Below are positions 22,302 through 35,393 of a stretch of DNA of 64,000 nt, one piece after another. The notes beneath the pieces are model-generated. The model worked only from the letters and a program-made list of their open reading frames with translations, did not search any database and was not told where the DNA came from. The first letter of the stretch is position 1; each line of letters opens with the position of its first letter. The position numbers were made by a program, and so were the translations under genes. The DNA comes from Datisca glomerata (Eukaryota > Streptophyta > Magnoliopsida > Cucurbitales > Datiscaceae), in the NCBI GenBank assembly GCA_003255025.1, contig QANY01004052.1, positions 1,488,001 through 1,552,000 of the forward strand, written 5' to 3'.

Positions 22302-25300
22302 TTATGGACATATAGGGGTTGGGCGGCTAGTTTGAATATATATTTTTCTTGAGATATAGGGGGTGTTAAGTGATTACAGTCTTTATTGGCTCTCAATATA
22401 TGCACTAGGCGTCACTACACTTGACTGAGATAACTAGTTCATTGTTAGATGATTTGCCCGGTATGCAGAGTTTCTAGGAAGCTTAGTTTGCAGAGTTTCT
22501 AGGAAGCTTTTCAAATAACTTAGGTTTTCTGAGGCATACTAAGCTCTTTATGAACTGAAGTTATATGGGTTTGGCTCTTCATGAATCAAATTTTTTGGAG
22601 GTTCTTGAGGATGTAAAGTCTGTGGTCTGGGCCTACACTTCTAAACATTTCAGAGGTGTTGCATTCAATCGATCATACTATTTCCTCATTCTCTTTTGGG
22701 ATATGTTTTGAAGCATGTAGCATATTTGTTCGCAAGAGTAGGATATACCAAAAGAAAAGAAAAGATCAAACTCTGTGACCCACATGAAAATTAAAGTTGT
22801 CAAACTGGGATAAATACTTCTTGATCTACTTTGAAATTTATTCTGGCTTACTTTAGGAAACTTGGATTTGTTTGACAATTTTATTTAGTTCGTACCTGAT
22901 TTCAGCTGGCATTGAAAATTCAAATTTATCATGTGTTGAGTGAGTCTGTAGGGATTTAAACATGTGAGATTCTTCATCAATAATATATTTGGTTGTAGTA
23001 AGGCTCAATATGTTCCACTTGTAGTTACAGTTCCATTTCTCGTTGTAGTGTATATTAGTTGTGAGAAATTTAAACAAGTACAATGATTATTCTCTTTAAA
23101 ATGTAGGACTTACAATCACTTGAGGATTTTTTACATGACACCAAAATTTGAAGAGTTGAGATTTGAAATTGTCAGTGAAAATTTGAAATTATTTTGTAGT
23201 GTTTGTGAAACTTTTAGATGCTTTTTGTTTTTTAAAACGAATGATGGTACTATTATATTAGTAGACTAACTAAGTACTAATACTTTTGGATGATACTTTT
23301 AGATGATATTTTGTGAAAATGAAATGATGTATTAATGTCTTTTAGTCTAGTAATGTATTAATTTTGAATGCTTAAGCATGTATGTTAAACAGCTACATAT
23401 GAATTGATTGTAAAAAGAAATAGCATTTATAAAATGCGAGGAAAACTTATTTATAAGAGGCATAATCTATAACCAAAAATTATTTCAATGAGGATAAAAA
23501 ATCTAATGGTATATTGATTTAATTGGATACAAAAATATATGTCAATGTTAATTTAGAAGCATTAAAATCAATTGTTAAATAAATTTAACAGGGGTCCGAA
23601 AATCCTATTAAACAACATTTTACAAGAGTAAAAAAACGTTGTAAAAAGTGAAAAACCACAACGTTTGTCGTAGAAGGTAACACGTTCTACAAAAAATACG
23701 AACCTTTTATGGGATTGACTGTCACAGGTTTCGCGAGAATCCCGTGAATTATTTTTCACAGGATTTTCTGCCTCATATGGAATGTCATATTTTGTGTAAT
23801 GGATTGTGAAGCTGATGGTGGAAGAGCCCTAAGTGCCGTGTTAGGGCCTGGGTGAGAAATATGAACAATTGATAGTAAAAGAAAAAATTTTAAAAATTGG
23901 TAGAATTTCCTTTTAGCAAAGGGTGTAATTGCTTTTTAACAAAATTTTAACAGAAAATCTAACTGAGGGGTGTGAGTGTCCATAATTAAAAATGACAGGA
24001 GATGTGAGTGATATTTTTAAACTTAGAGAATGCGTGCATGTCATTTAATCAAACCCCAGGTGATATCAGTGAAATTTTCCCAAAAAAATTACCCCCCTTT
24101 CCACAAAAGTTCTGGCCGCGTCCCTAGTTCAATGTACTTTATTTATGTGTAAATATACCTTATCCAGTACGGTATATATATAGTGTTGTAGAATCTTTCT
24201 ATTTTCAAATACTAATCAATACACACGTGCGATGCACGTGTATTTGAATATATTATATTTGTAGCTATGATTATTACTTATAATCTTTTTCGTTTATGTG
24301 AATTAAAAGAAATGCATCTAGTCTCATATTGTTTTTTAATTTACTTTAGTAAAAAGTAAGACAACCTATTGTTTTTTTTATTTATTGATATATTTTTGTT
24401 CAACAATATTGTAGAAAATATAATGTATTTTTCTTAAAAATAAAGAGTATGCAGTAGAAATGTGCTCTAAAATATTAAAAGAAAAGGTGATATCATTAAA
24501 GGTAAATCTTTCATATTTTATTTTAATAATGATCTTAATTGTTTTGTTCTAAAATTTATTTTTCACTAATAAATTATGTGTGACTATATTTATGTGAAAT
24601 ATTAAATATACTAACATATAAAATATAGCATAACTAAAGTCTCTAAAAGTGTGTTGCAGTTGAAATATATTTAAAAATATATCATTCAAATTTTTATAGG
24701 AATAAATTCACTTTCCCGGTACATTTTCAGATTATTAGAAAGTTACAGTTTTTTCTATAACTTTTAAATAACATGGTACAATTCACTCAAACTTATCAAA
24801 TTAAAATTAACTTAAAATTTATTTATTAAATAGATGAATGAACTTAAAAAGTCATAAGGTTATTTTAGATAATGTAACATAATAAGTGAACAAATTTTTC
24901 AAAAATAATTCTGATATCCTCTATATTTTTAATATAGTATAGATCAACACCTCATCATACGCTGTAATTTGTTTAAACAATACTAGGAAAACTACCACAA
25001 GTAAATGGTACTACTAACTAACTGTTCAAGAAAGCTTATAAATTTATTACAATTACAAACTATGAAATACGAATTCCCTATCTTACATGTTTCACCAACG
25101 TGCCAATGCCAAGTGTGTGCATTTCTGTTCCATATTAAAACTAATTTAATTGCTTAAGATATATAATATATTTGTAGCTGGATTTCTCGTAACATGGTAA
25201 AAGTCGTACAAGCATGCAAAAAGATAAATAAATAAGACAAATGGTAAACATTATCCATAAAATACAACTACATAGAATCATCCTTTTGCGTTTTCCTTTG

Positions 25301-25639
25301 TGTTTGTTTCATATGAAAGACTTCCTTGTCATATAATCAATTTTCTATCATTGTCGAAAATAGGGTAAAAGCGAATTCTAACATTAACCTTTAGTTGAAT
25401 TCTTACTTGTTTAGATGACAACGACAAGTGTGGAGGAACACTAATAAAACACATGCTGAATAGGAACTTAAGAATAAAACATTTTTAGAGTTAAGGTGTT
25501 CATGTCAAACGTTAACTCGAGACCTACTACTTTGAGAATATATGTTATAATTATTAGACGAGTTTGAATGTAGATAAGATTCCTTCATGATATAATTTTC
25601 ATCACAATTAGTATTCACATTTGAGAATCGTATGGACAA
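22302..25639. other. gene-poor AT-rich region
   Basis: No gene supported. Visible details are a 24-bp duplication (GCAGAGTTTCTAGGAAGCTT at about 22466 and 22490) and a perfect hairpin ACACGTGC-GAT-GCACGTGT at 24223-24241. The interval 24260-25600 is very AT-rich. A transposon-derived origin is likely but not shown. Confidence 0.5.
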
Positions 25640-25755
25640 ATTAGGTTGACACCGTTGGTTAAGTTCATACACTCAAACCTTACAGGTCGTGGGTTCAAGT
25701 CATATTTTCTCAATCCGCTTAGCATTTATAATGTAATTTGACAAAAAAAATTGTA
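25640..25755 (+). mobile_element. SINE-like, tRNA-derived segment
   Basis: TTGACACCGTTGGTTAAG resembles a polymerase III A box. About 45 bp downstream, GTGGGTTCAAGTC resembles the B box (GGTTCRANNC). A short A-run lies near 25742. This arrangement is that of plant SINE heads. No clear target duplication was found and the segment has no cloverleaf, so it is not a functional tRNA gene. Confidence 0.42.
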
Positions 25756-26780
25756 TACATGGGATTATTAAGAGCTGACGTTGACTACGCTTGCCCTATA
25801 ATGAATTATTTGACTAAATAAATTAATAAAACGCAAACCTTTTGGATTTATATCAAACTTGCAGCAAAAAATGGTACAACAACTACTTAGTAGGCCTAAA
25901 GGTTTATAACACATTTGGTTTAAGACATTTGTTTAGTACCCATTCATATAATTAGATGTCGTAGTTTTTCAAAAAAATTTCAAAATTTTAATCTCATTTA
26001 TTCTCTCTTCTAAAAATATAAATAACATTGAGTTAAATTCAAGTTACACCAATAATCTTTTGGTCATTGCAATTTACATACATAAATTTTCAATTGAGCA
26101 AAATTACTCTTAGAACCTCTAAAATAAGCAAAATTGCGCAGCGCACCCTGTAATGCTCGCTCGTTGTCCTCATCGAGGTTTGCCTCTGGCAGGGGCAGCA
26201 CGCCTGGGGGCAATGGTCACGTGGAGTGGCCAAGGCACAAACGTTGTAGAGTCGTTCACATAGGGCGTTGGAGGTTGCGCAGGCGCGCACGATGGGAATG
26301 AGACGCAATCGAGACGTACGCTGAGCGTTGGGCGCAGGACGCTTGAGGAGCGCTCCCAAACTTTTCTAACTCTAAAACTTTTTTCCTTAAATTATTTATG
26401 ATTAGAAAACACTCCGAATAATTGCCGTGTCCCGCAATGTCTAATGAGTTAAAATATTGCGTTAGAAAAATTGACGAAAAGAAAGTATAGACGACTATTT
26501 TTGCTTATTTAAAAGTTTATAGAGTAATATTGCTAATCTAAAAATTTATGGGGTAAATTGTATTCAAAGTTTAAGGGTTTGTTTGTTAACTCGTATTGTA
26601 CAGTACTAAAGACAGGATAATATTATTTTAGTATTGTCTGACGTTTGATAAAAATATGAAGTCCGTACTAGCTAATACGGTTAGACTCTTTAGTCTCACT
26701 CACATAGGATAATTTAGTCCCCTTCTTTTAGAAGGGACTATACATGACTCAGAAAAATAAAGCTGAAGACTTATGAAGAC
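25756..26780. other. intergenic region with a GC-rich core
   Basis: Mostly AT-rich, but 26120-26360 is GC-rich with a high CpG content and reads CGCGCACGATGGGAATGAGA-like sequence. An 89-codon open frame on the - strand there (26090-26359) has no recognised domain and probably reflects composition. The AT flanks carry loosely inverted TTCAAGTTACACC and GGTAAATTGTATTCAA phrases (26038 and 26552), which might be degenerate termini of a non-autonomous element. Confidence 0.4.
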
Positions 26781-27135
26781 TAGGGGTGTTCAAAATTATC
26801 CTGAATCGAAAATGACCGGTTCGGTCGGTTCTTTATATGTGTTCGGTTCGGTTCAAAAAATGAGAGAACCGAAGTTTCGGTTCGGTTTGAAATTTTTGTG
26901 GTTTTCGAACCGAACCGAAACATTAAATTTATATTATCTTTTTTATTTTTATATATAATTTCTTATTCCGAACCAAGCCAAACCGGAACAAAACTTTAAT
27001 TTTATATTTGTTCAATAATAGCATTTAAAATTTTATTTTTAATTAATAATATCGAACCGAAAAACTGAACCGAACTAAACTGAAACTCACGGTTCAGTTT
27101 GGTTTCATCGTCGAACCAAACCGTGAACATCCATA
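26781..27135. mobile_element. hAT-like non-autonomous element, copy 2
   Basis: A 355-bp repeat starting TAGGGGTGTTCA and ending GTGAACATCCATA, with the same GGTTCGGTTCGG/AACCGAACCG core as the other copies. Flanks ATGAAGAC (26773-26780) and ATGGAGTC (27136-27143) agree at 6 of 8 bases. It lies about 0.8 kb upstream of the GDSL gene. Confidence 0.65.
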
Positions 27136-27882
27136 ATGGAGTCCAGCAACCACATGAAGCTTCGTTCCGCAGGTGAAACTTTGTTCCTGCAAGAGCAGTC
27201 TTTCCCTCTTTTGTGTCTCTATATTTCTCCCCTTCTATCTTTCTATTTCAATGTTCTCTCTGTCTTGTCCAATCTTCCCAAACCAATAATGGAAATCACA
27301 TAAGTTATTTGGGTTTCTTGCATTTTTAATTTGACGATGATCTCCCCTGCAATTTGGGTTTCTTGCATTTTTATCTGAAGAGAAATTTTATTTGGTTGTT
27401 GGTCTTCGTTTTGCTGTGTTATTATGCATGTGTTGGGTTTTTCTTTTATTTTCCTATGTGCTATTAATTGTTTTAATTGTAATTGCATCAATCACCTTTC
27501 CATGGAATTTTTTTTAGTATATTAATTATTGTTATAATTGAATGAATTAGTTTAAATTTAATATTAAATAACATGAATTAGATAATTTATTTTATAATTA
27601 AAAATGTAAAATAACGTGAGTTTCAAATAGATTTTTACGGATGACAAACAGTTTTACAATCTAGTACTATGATGTGTCAAATATTATATAAGTGTTACAG
27701 TTTTTAAATAATACAACAATAAATATTAAACATTATTATTTAATTGAATACAATACAGTTTGATAGATTTAATACGAATTTTGAAAATTCTGAAGTAATT
27801 CAAAATTCAACAGAAATTTTATAGTAATAAAAATTCAAAATTCAATACTCCCAGTAGCGGAAAATTTTGTCAATGGAAGGTC

Positions 27883-27889
27883 TATAAAA
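27883..27889 (+). promoter_or_regulatory. TATA box of the GDSL esterase gene
   Basis: TATAAAA within TCTATAAAATAG, 68 bases before the start codon. The following stretch is a purine-rich GAAAGAGAGAAAGAG leader, as usual for plant 5' UTRs. Transcription would start near 27915. Confidence 0.62.
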
Positions 27890-27956
27890 TAGCGAAAACA
27901 AAACTCTCCTTTTTCACCTCAAATTTCAGAGGAAGAAAGAGAGAAAGAGAACAGAG

Positions 27957-29784
27957 ATGGTTGGACCGACGAGGCCTCAATTCGTTCTGTTTGGTTCGTC
28001 AATCGTTGAGTTTAGTTATGGAAAAGAGGGATGGGGTGCTGCTCTTGCTAACTTATATGCTCGCAAGGTACTCTATTTTTTTTCTTCTTTCATTTTGAAA
28101 ATTCTGGGTCTCCCATTTATTACAAGCTTTTACGATCGTGGTCTGTGATCTCAGCTTCTTCACACGTTGTCGATGTTTTACTACCTAGAATTCCAGAATG
28201 ACAAGAATTCACCAATAATTAGTGTCTTCCATGTTTATATTCTGAGTCATTTTATATTTTGTCAATACTCTTACTACTCAAAATGGTAAAATTCAAGAAT
28301 AGGAATCGTTTGTTCTGCACAAATTCGACATTGATCAGATCAACAAGCATCAGAGAGTAAAAGCAGCCCTTGAATGTCTTGTCCAATCTGTAATTGATTA
28401 TCGAAAAAATAGAACAATATAGTGCCGTTGACTAATTACTCTACATGTCCATGAAATGTTATGCCGGAAACTTCCTCTAATCAATTCTATATGGGTTTCA
28501 AATCCTATGGCATAAATTACTTTCTTTTATACATCAAATAATGTTGAAATTCCTTTCGTTTATAACCAATTTGTGAGTTCAACTAGATTCAAGTTTTCTG
28601 GGGTAGATGTTTTGCTTAACATCTTAAATTGAAATCTAATTTTCATTTCCTTTTCTACAGGCAGATATACTTTTAAGAGGATATGCTGGTTGGAATTCAA
28701 GGCAGGGGCTTCGGGTTTTAGACCAAATCTTCCCAAAGGTACTTAAATTGTATTTTGACTATCTTCTAATCACCAAAAATTATATAGAAAAATGTTAGAA
28801 GAAAATTTTCTGACAGTGAGTGAAATTTGAAACTTTCGGTGCCCATTGATGCTGATGGTTTAATATCTATGTTTCTCTCAGGACTCATCCATTCAACCTT
28901 CATTGGTTATAGTCTACTTTGGTGGAAATGATTCAATGCTTCCTCACCCATCTGGCCTAACCGCTCACGTACCGCTTCCTGAATTCATTGAAAATATGAG
29001 GAAAATTTCTCTCCATTTAAAGGTTAACTTAACAGCAGCTTATACTACACATTTCTGTGTTTACCAGATCGTGTAATTTGATGCAAATTTCTTATTTACC
29101 AGAGCTTGTCGGAGAAAACCCGTGTTATCTTCCTTACTGCTCCTCCTGTAAATCAAGCAAAAATCAGTGAATCACTGAGGTGCCAATGTTAATTCTTCAC
29201 TTCATAAACATACTTGGTTGTACTTGCATTTCGGTCTTAATGTTTCATTCTTTTTTCCTTTTTTACTGGATTGGACCAGTCCTCTTACAGCAAAGTTAAG
29301 AACAAACGAGTCATGTGGTATATACTCAGAGGCTTGTCTGAAGCTTTGCAAGGAGATAGATGTGAAGGTTATCGACCTTTGGACTGCATTTCAGAAAAGG
29401 GATGACTGGCTAACCACTTGCTTCACGTAAGTATATCGGTCGTAATATCATTTTCTCTTTGGCGGACCAAATCTTTTGTATGCGACGTGATTGGTTGACA
29501 TTAAAGCGTTTTATTAGCACGTATATTCAGCGTATTGCTCAAGCGTTCATACAGTCGTGTTCACTTTTAATATGTGCTTGGTTTGCAGGGATGGAATCCA
29601 TCTTTCACCTGAGGGGAGCAAGATAGTGGTGAAAGAAATATTGAAGGTTCTTAGCGAAGCAGAATGGGAACCGAGTCTGCACTGGAAAAACTTGCCTTCT
29701 GAATTTGAATTTAGTTTAGCTGCTTACCCGGACAGGAATAGCATTCCTGATGTTCTCTCTAGCAGACATGCAAGTTGGGAATAG
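27957..29784 (+). CDS. CPRD49: GDSL/SGNH esterase, CPRD49 type
   Basis: Predicted SGNH-fold carboxylester hydrolase of the isoamyl-acetate-esterase-like group. The plant members are CPRD49-like, and the natural substrate is not settled. Six exons, 27957-28067, 28661-28738, 28882-29022, 29103-29179, 29280-29426 and 29589-29784, all with GT-AG introns, join without a shift into 249 aa, the usual family length. Block I is LFGSSIVEFS with nucleophile Ser15 (GSS in place of GDS, as I recall for CPRD49 relatives). Block II is RGYAGWNS (Gly47), block III is YFGGNDS (Asn79), and block V is DGIHLS (Asp186, His189). No signal peptide is visible, so a cytosolic location is inferred. The start is supported by the TATA box 68 bp upstream and by the conserved MVGPxRPQ N-terminus. 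Confidence 0.95.
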
Positions 29785-30705
29785 ATTTTTGCTGGAATAC
29801 GTGATGCTATATTTATTCAGTGAAATGTGCTGAATCGATTCAAATATTTTCCTGACAAACCTTCAATGTTTAGTAGTTTAGAAAAGAGAGTTGTATTTAA
29901 CTTGAGATAGTCTCCTCCTATTAGCTATAGAAGTTTCTAGTAGTTAGGATGCATTGATTACCACCATCATAATCATCATCATACTCGGAGTGAGTTTTTA
30001 CTGGACCGTCCGATCTTCCAAGTCTGCTCGGATTAATTTTTTATTTTTTTTATTTTTAAGTACAGTTCCTTTATTATCCTCACCAAGTCTGTTATGGTTA
30101 AAAATTAAAATGATTGGGGTTATTAGAACCATGAGTCAAAATGAGACTTTTATCTTCATGTGATCGCGATTCCATCCCTGCAAGTTCTCCCAATGCTGAA
30201 AGGCCATACAGTAGTTAACCCAATGCTGAACGCTCAACTGTGTCACACAAGGTTTTGCTATAATTTAGGATCGAATGAGGAAAGGGAGTGACAAGAAAAC
30301 CAAATGGTGACCAAATTAGTAAAAAGTTGAAATCAATTTTCAATATGTAAATAATTTGTTCAGAGTGGATATATTACATTCAACAAGGGTGGTTTCAAAA
30401 AACCCTGACTACCCAACAGCCCATTATATGCCCAAACAATGCTATAACACAAGCCAAAGAAAAGAATAATTACATACAGAAATGGGGGAAAACAAGCAAA
30501 ACAACAGTTGCAGCACGAGCACTCAGAATGCCACTCACAAGCCCCACTCAAGCCTCAACTTGGATGATTTCTGCCCTTTTACACTGGAATTCGACATAGA
30601 TCAAAACCAGGCTAACACATCCTTCTAACCATATCCACAAAGATGATGAATTTGATATTTTGAACAGCTCGAATGGGTGCGTGATCTCTTCCGGGGAAAA
30701 CAAAC
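29785..30705. other. convergent 3' ends of the GDSL and LIMR genes
   Basis: Both neighbouring genes end here, on opposite strands. The interval holds their 3' UTRs and some AT-rich intergenic sequence, including an ATCATCATAATCATCATCAT-like patch at about 29965-29980. No further gene seen. Confidence 0.6.
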
Positions 30706-33700
30706 TTATGTGGACAGTTGGAACCTGCCGCTCAGTTTTTTTCTTCTCCAGCCCTGAAAGTGAAGAGGGAGGAAGAAGTTTTTAAGTTTCAAATGCTGGG
30801 AAGAAAATGGGGCAAATGTCAGAAATGGGAACTTACGAAGGCGGCGTAATAAACGAAGGTCAATCCCACCATAACAATAAATGCAATTTGGAAAACGTTA
30901 TACCTGAAATGCAAAACAAATCAATTATTACGAGGAAATGAGCCATATCAGAATCAAAAAGTACATTAATGATTAAACAAACCATTGTAGCTCACTTGTA
31001 TAAGTATCTAATTCCACGAAGAGACTGTAATGTGTGGCCAAAAATTTCTTGTGCTGCAGTTGCTTGAGCGTAGTATGCAAATGCAGTGGAGCAGAACTGA
31101 ATTACACTGCAAAAGAGAGAACCAAATAACTATGAGAATCAAATATTTACTACTGGTAGAGGTAATTTCTGAAAGATCACAAACGTCGAACAGCTAGAAG
31201 CTACAATTTAATAGACAGTCGACAAGAGAACAATCAGAACGATGCTAACCTGATAGAGCATAGCAGGATAAGCCCAACGTTAAACAGAAAAGAGTTCATA
31301 AGAGTGGCACCCCACCTGTAAGAGATAGCCAAATATAACATGTTAGACTGGACAACCATGAATCATGATCATAAAAAACTGAAAAGAAATGGAAATGCTG
31401 AGACTAGAGAAAATATATTACTTCATGGGATGAATGGTAACAAAAACTAATCTAAGACCAATCATCATAGCACCAGCAACCACTGCAAGAAGAAGGTAGA
31501 AGCAGAAGAATGCAAATGCTGCAGTACCCAGAAGACCTAGTGAAATAGCAGAGGCAGCGTATTAACTTCTTATTAGTTAAACAGTAGAGAAGGTTGATAA
31601 TAAGTGAAGAATTTTGAGGTACCCCAGATATCATCCAGCTTGATGAAAACCTCGTTTAGGAAAGGGGAGAGAGGTGGGTCAATTAAAAGATAGATGACAA
31701 TATGTGCAACCCAAGCCACTGATACAATCAACCTGATAAATACACAATAACGCTCTACAGATAGTAAACTCACTCAAAGTTTCTCACAATAAATTGAAAC
31801 CAACAAAATATAAAAAAAAGGTGAGATAATAAGCAAAAAGAGAAACAAAAGATTCTGTCATGGTCTGAAATTTTCGATCATATGAAAGAACAGACGTTTT
31901 AACATCTGCGATATCATCTTGCTCTTCTGTTTAAAGTACTAACCACTACTTCCTCAAGTAGCAGGCCACCAGCTTGACATTTCCATTGAAATTGAACATT
32001 GTTCACAATGTGAAATAATCCAAAACATTGTCTCCCATGTTTATTATTGTTGAACGAAGGTGAACACTATATTATTACTTTGAATGATAATCAAGTTTAT
32101 TCATTAATTTGAGAAGAAAGAAATAAGTATTGAACAATAAAATTACCACCAGAATGACTTCCGAATAATATAACTACTTACCCTAAAATTCCCAGCACTA
32201 ATTTTGCCAAGTAGCCAAGAACTGTCAAAGCCCAAGTAGTCTCTGCCTGAACTCAAAGAACCACGTCGATGGTTTAAAAATATCAAAGGAAGTGCCTATA
32301 TTGAAAAATAAAAATAATAAATGAGAGAATGAAAAAAAAGTCTCAGACTCACCTTTTCTCCCTGTGGGTACATCTCTTCCAGAAGATTTACATCTTCTTC
32401 CAAGTGAAGCAATTCCTGCGAGATTAAGCAATCATTTCCAGTCACCACAGTTTATGAAAAACGCTTACACAAAACTTCCAAATACAGGTTTAAGCTTCCT
32501 CCATAACAACTAGAAAGGCATGCATCAAGACCCCCATCCAAAGCTGGGTTTCAAAGAGCCTAGTGATGGACTGAACAACAGTATGAACATGTGAAACAGC
32601 AGGTGTCAAATGATTTTTCAGGTGCAGTAGCCAAAGGTTTAATATACCTTTTCTACAGCCTTTACATTTTTTCGCCATTTTTTACCCTTAGAGCCACTTT
32701 TCTCTTCCTGACGAAGCGCATCAGCAGCTTTCTTCAGTTCTCTTGCCTTCTTACCCAGTTCGGTTGCTTCCTACAGCCCACAAATCAATATTACAACAAT
32801 TCACAACCAACCCTTGCATGCAATGCTAATTTGAAAAAATTGGAGAAGAAAATTTTGATGTTTCGACTATATACTTAAGGATCTCTAAGGATCTCTGATA
32901 AACTATAATAAATACCTTTATATATTGAGAGCGTGTGATAACGGCCTTTGGACGCCGGATGAATGAAAATATAAGTCCCAAGGGAAGACAAACAATACCA
33001 ACACCGCCAAATATCTAGATGGAATATGAATATTATCGTTAGGAGGAGAGAAAATAATGTTATTTCACTAGTAGAAAGAATATATCAAGGTGATGGAGCT
33101 TAATATCTTTCCATTAAATTGAAGAAAGATCATTGTATAGAGGAGACGCACAGAGAAGAGAACAGATCCAACAATCGTAGCTAAAGCAACTACGTATTCT
33201 GGAAACGTGGTACGCATAGTCCATGTTTTCTCCGACAATGCATTTGCAGAATATGCAGAGCACTGCAAAGATAAAAAAAATTAAAAAAAAAAAGTAGCAG
33301 AAGGAGAAAAAGGTGAATCTTAAACAACAAAAAGCCACATATTAATTTAGGAAACCAAAGAATTAGCCACACATAAAAAAGAATTAGCCAAGAGTTATTT
33401 CCGCATTTAAATACCAAAGACTTATATATATTTTTTTTAAAATACCTGACGTGCTCCTCTTCCAATGCATGGTTGATTGCTAGATAAGTCTCCCCACGAA
33501 CTAGGAAAGGCAGTTGTGTTTGAGGAGATGTGCGTAACAGTGAAGTCAACTTTTCCAACTAGCGCTGATATATTATCAAATTGTGTGTATGGGATTAAAC
33601 ACAATTTAAAGATGAGAGAACCATTGCAAGTTGGCATGACATATGAACAGGAGCATCAAGAAACTCTAAGAAGGAGAAGGAGAAGGAGAATTTTTGCTAA

Positions 33701-35037
33701 TCACTTCCTAGTTTCACTTGACAACAGTTCCATAACAGTCTAAGCCTGCATATTTAGATCAACCACAAAACAGTTCTAGGAAATTACAAAAAAAAAACTG
33801 ACTGAGCTATAAGAAAATAATGTATGGGGCATGCATAAAAAATAGACATGAAAAAGATCAGTATGCAGATACTTCTCCGAAACATAGATGAGATTCGCAG
33901 TCAGCTTGGATTAATTCTCTTAAGCCAGTGCCATCTGATAATTTTTTTTTCACTCAACTAGATGTTTCCTGGTGATTTCATTTCGGAGGAGGATGAAAAT
34001 GAATTTTTTTATAGCCACTGCATTGCTAAGTAATATCAGGGAAACCACAAAACAAAGCATTAAAAATATAAAGTTAAAAAAATAAACCAAATGTTCTAAT
34101 AGGAAAAGTAATTTAGTAAGAATTCATCACGACATAACTTGGCAAAACAAATTTCTAAAAGCGAAGAGTTGCAAATTTCACACAAATGTGAACTTTTGTA
34201 CATGATTATTGTCCTGTTTGTGTTCGAATGCAAAAAAAAATGAGCATAGGGAAGATAATGCTTGATAACTAAGAGATACGGAACTACGGGCAATCGGACA
34301 ATGGCACTTAGTATAAGATTGCAAATACCTACTTAATACTTGTGGAAAGAAATGATCAGTATCTATTGAAAGCAATGTAAATGCTTGATCATAACAAAGT
34401 TTAGTTCCAAAACACATTTGGATAGCAATTCACAGTGAGAACTACAACAGTTTACTTAACACTAAAACCATTATAAAATGCTTCGAACTCAAGGAGCTAA
34501 CCATATAAGATTCCTAGCACGAGGCCGCACACGATAGCCGTCGTCACAACCCACAACAAAGCACTTTTAATTCGTTTCCCGATAGTCCTGCATACAAAGC
34601 CCCACAATTAACATGTTCGTATTATGAGTAACAAAGTTATCTATATTTGGCGCAACGCTATGTAAACAAATCCCCTAAGTTACCTACTTGTCCTGGTCCC
34701 CTTCATAATAAAACATTGCGAAGGGAATAACGAAGAACACAAGGACAGCATCAGCAATATAGACAGCAAGCCAAAGAGTCTTCATGGGCAAGGTGAGATT
34801 ACAAGCACCATTGTATATAACATGCCGGCAAGCCTGACGGTTCGCCACGTCAGCCGGCAACATGAGAATCGAAATCAAAGCGACAGAGAGACCAAGAACG
34901 ACGACGAATTTAGGAAAGTATGCCTGGTTCTTGTCGTCGGGGTGCTGGTAATTAACGAGAAGGTAGACATTGAAGATGAAGACGATGATGCATAAAACAA
35001 TGGCAACGATTACGAGAGCGAGATTGAAATCGTCCAT
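30706..35037 (-). CDS. LIMR/LMBR1-family multi-pass membrane protein
   Basis: Orthologue-like to Arabidopsis At3g08930. The family is related to the lipocalin-1-interacting receptor, and its plant role is not established. Fourteen exons on the - strand (34688-35037, 34502-34587, 33446-33564, 33152-33262, 32916-33014, 32648-32770, 32353-32415, 32182-32246, 31623-31732, 31422-31536, 31250-31315, 30996-31106, 30837-30903, 30706-30753) give 510 aa with every junction in frame. Visible membrane segments lie at about residues 4-28, 42-62, 88-110, 125-146, 205-245 (two), 324-356, 377-408, 416-440 and 474-495. The hydrophilic loop at 250-318 is charged and coiled-coil-like ([16 protein letters not shown]). 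NYQHPDD and [11 protein letters not shown] are family signatures. The first donor is CAA|GTAGGT. Reading on past it would meet a stop. Confidence 0.95.
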
Positions 35038-35393
35038 CGTATTGAGCTCCGTCGATTCGAATCAGAACAAATCAAACCGGAATAATAGAAATCGAGAGCA
35101 GATTCGAAGAGTTTGAATTCCAATCGGGTGGAAGACGTGTTTAGATGAAATTACAGTACAACCCTTTCAGAAATTATTATTAAAAAGCTAAAGTCCTGAA
35201 TAGGACGTGGAAGTTGATTTGGGTTTAAAGGTAAAATGGAAGCACTTTTTCGTCCCCGTAAAAACACCGAAGAGACAGCTTGTCAAAACAAGACGACATG
35301 TAAGAAAGCTTTAAAGAACCAGATGGGAATAAAGCGTAACTCAAAGTACCAGAGCCCCGGGCCAGTCCGCCCGCTGCCTACAAGATTAAACAA

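Noticed and set aside
25640..25755. A functional tRNA gene
   Set aside because: A- and B-box-like words are present, but no acceptor stem or anticodon arm can be folded.
26090..26359. Cys/Arg-rich 89-codon - strand frame
   Set aside because: No domain recognised, and it coincides with a short GC-rich island. Open frames are expected there by composition.
33190..33637. Larger - strand frames reading across LIMR exons and introns
   Set aside because: They read through splice donors into intron sequence. The spliced reading matches the family without gaps.
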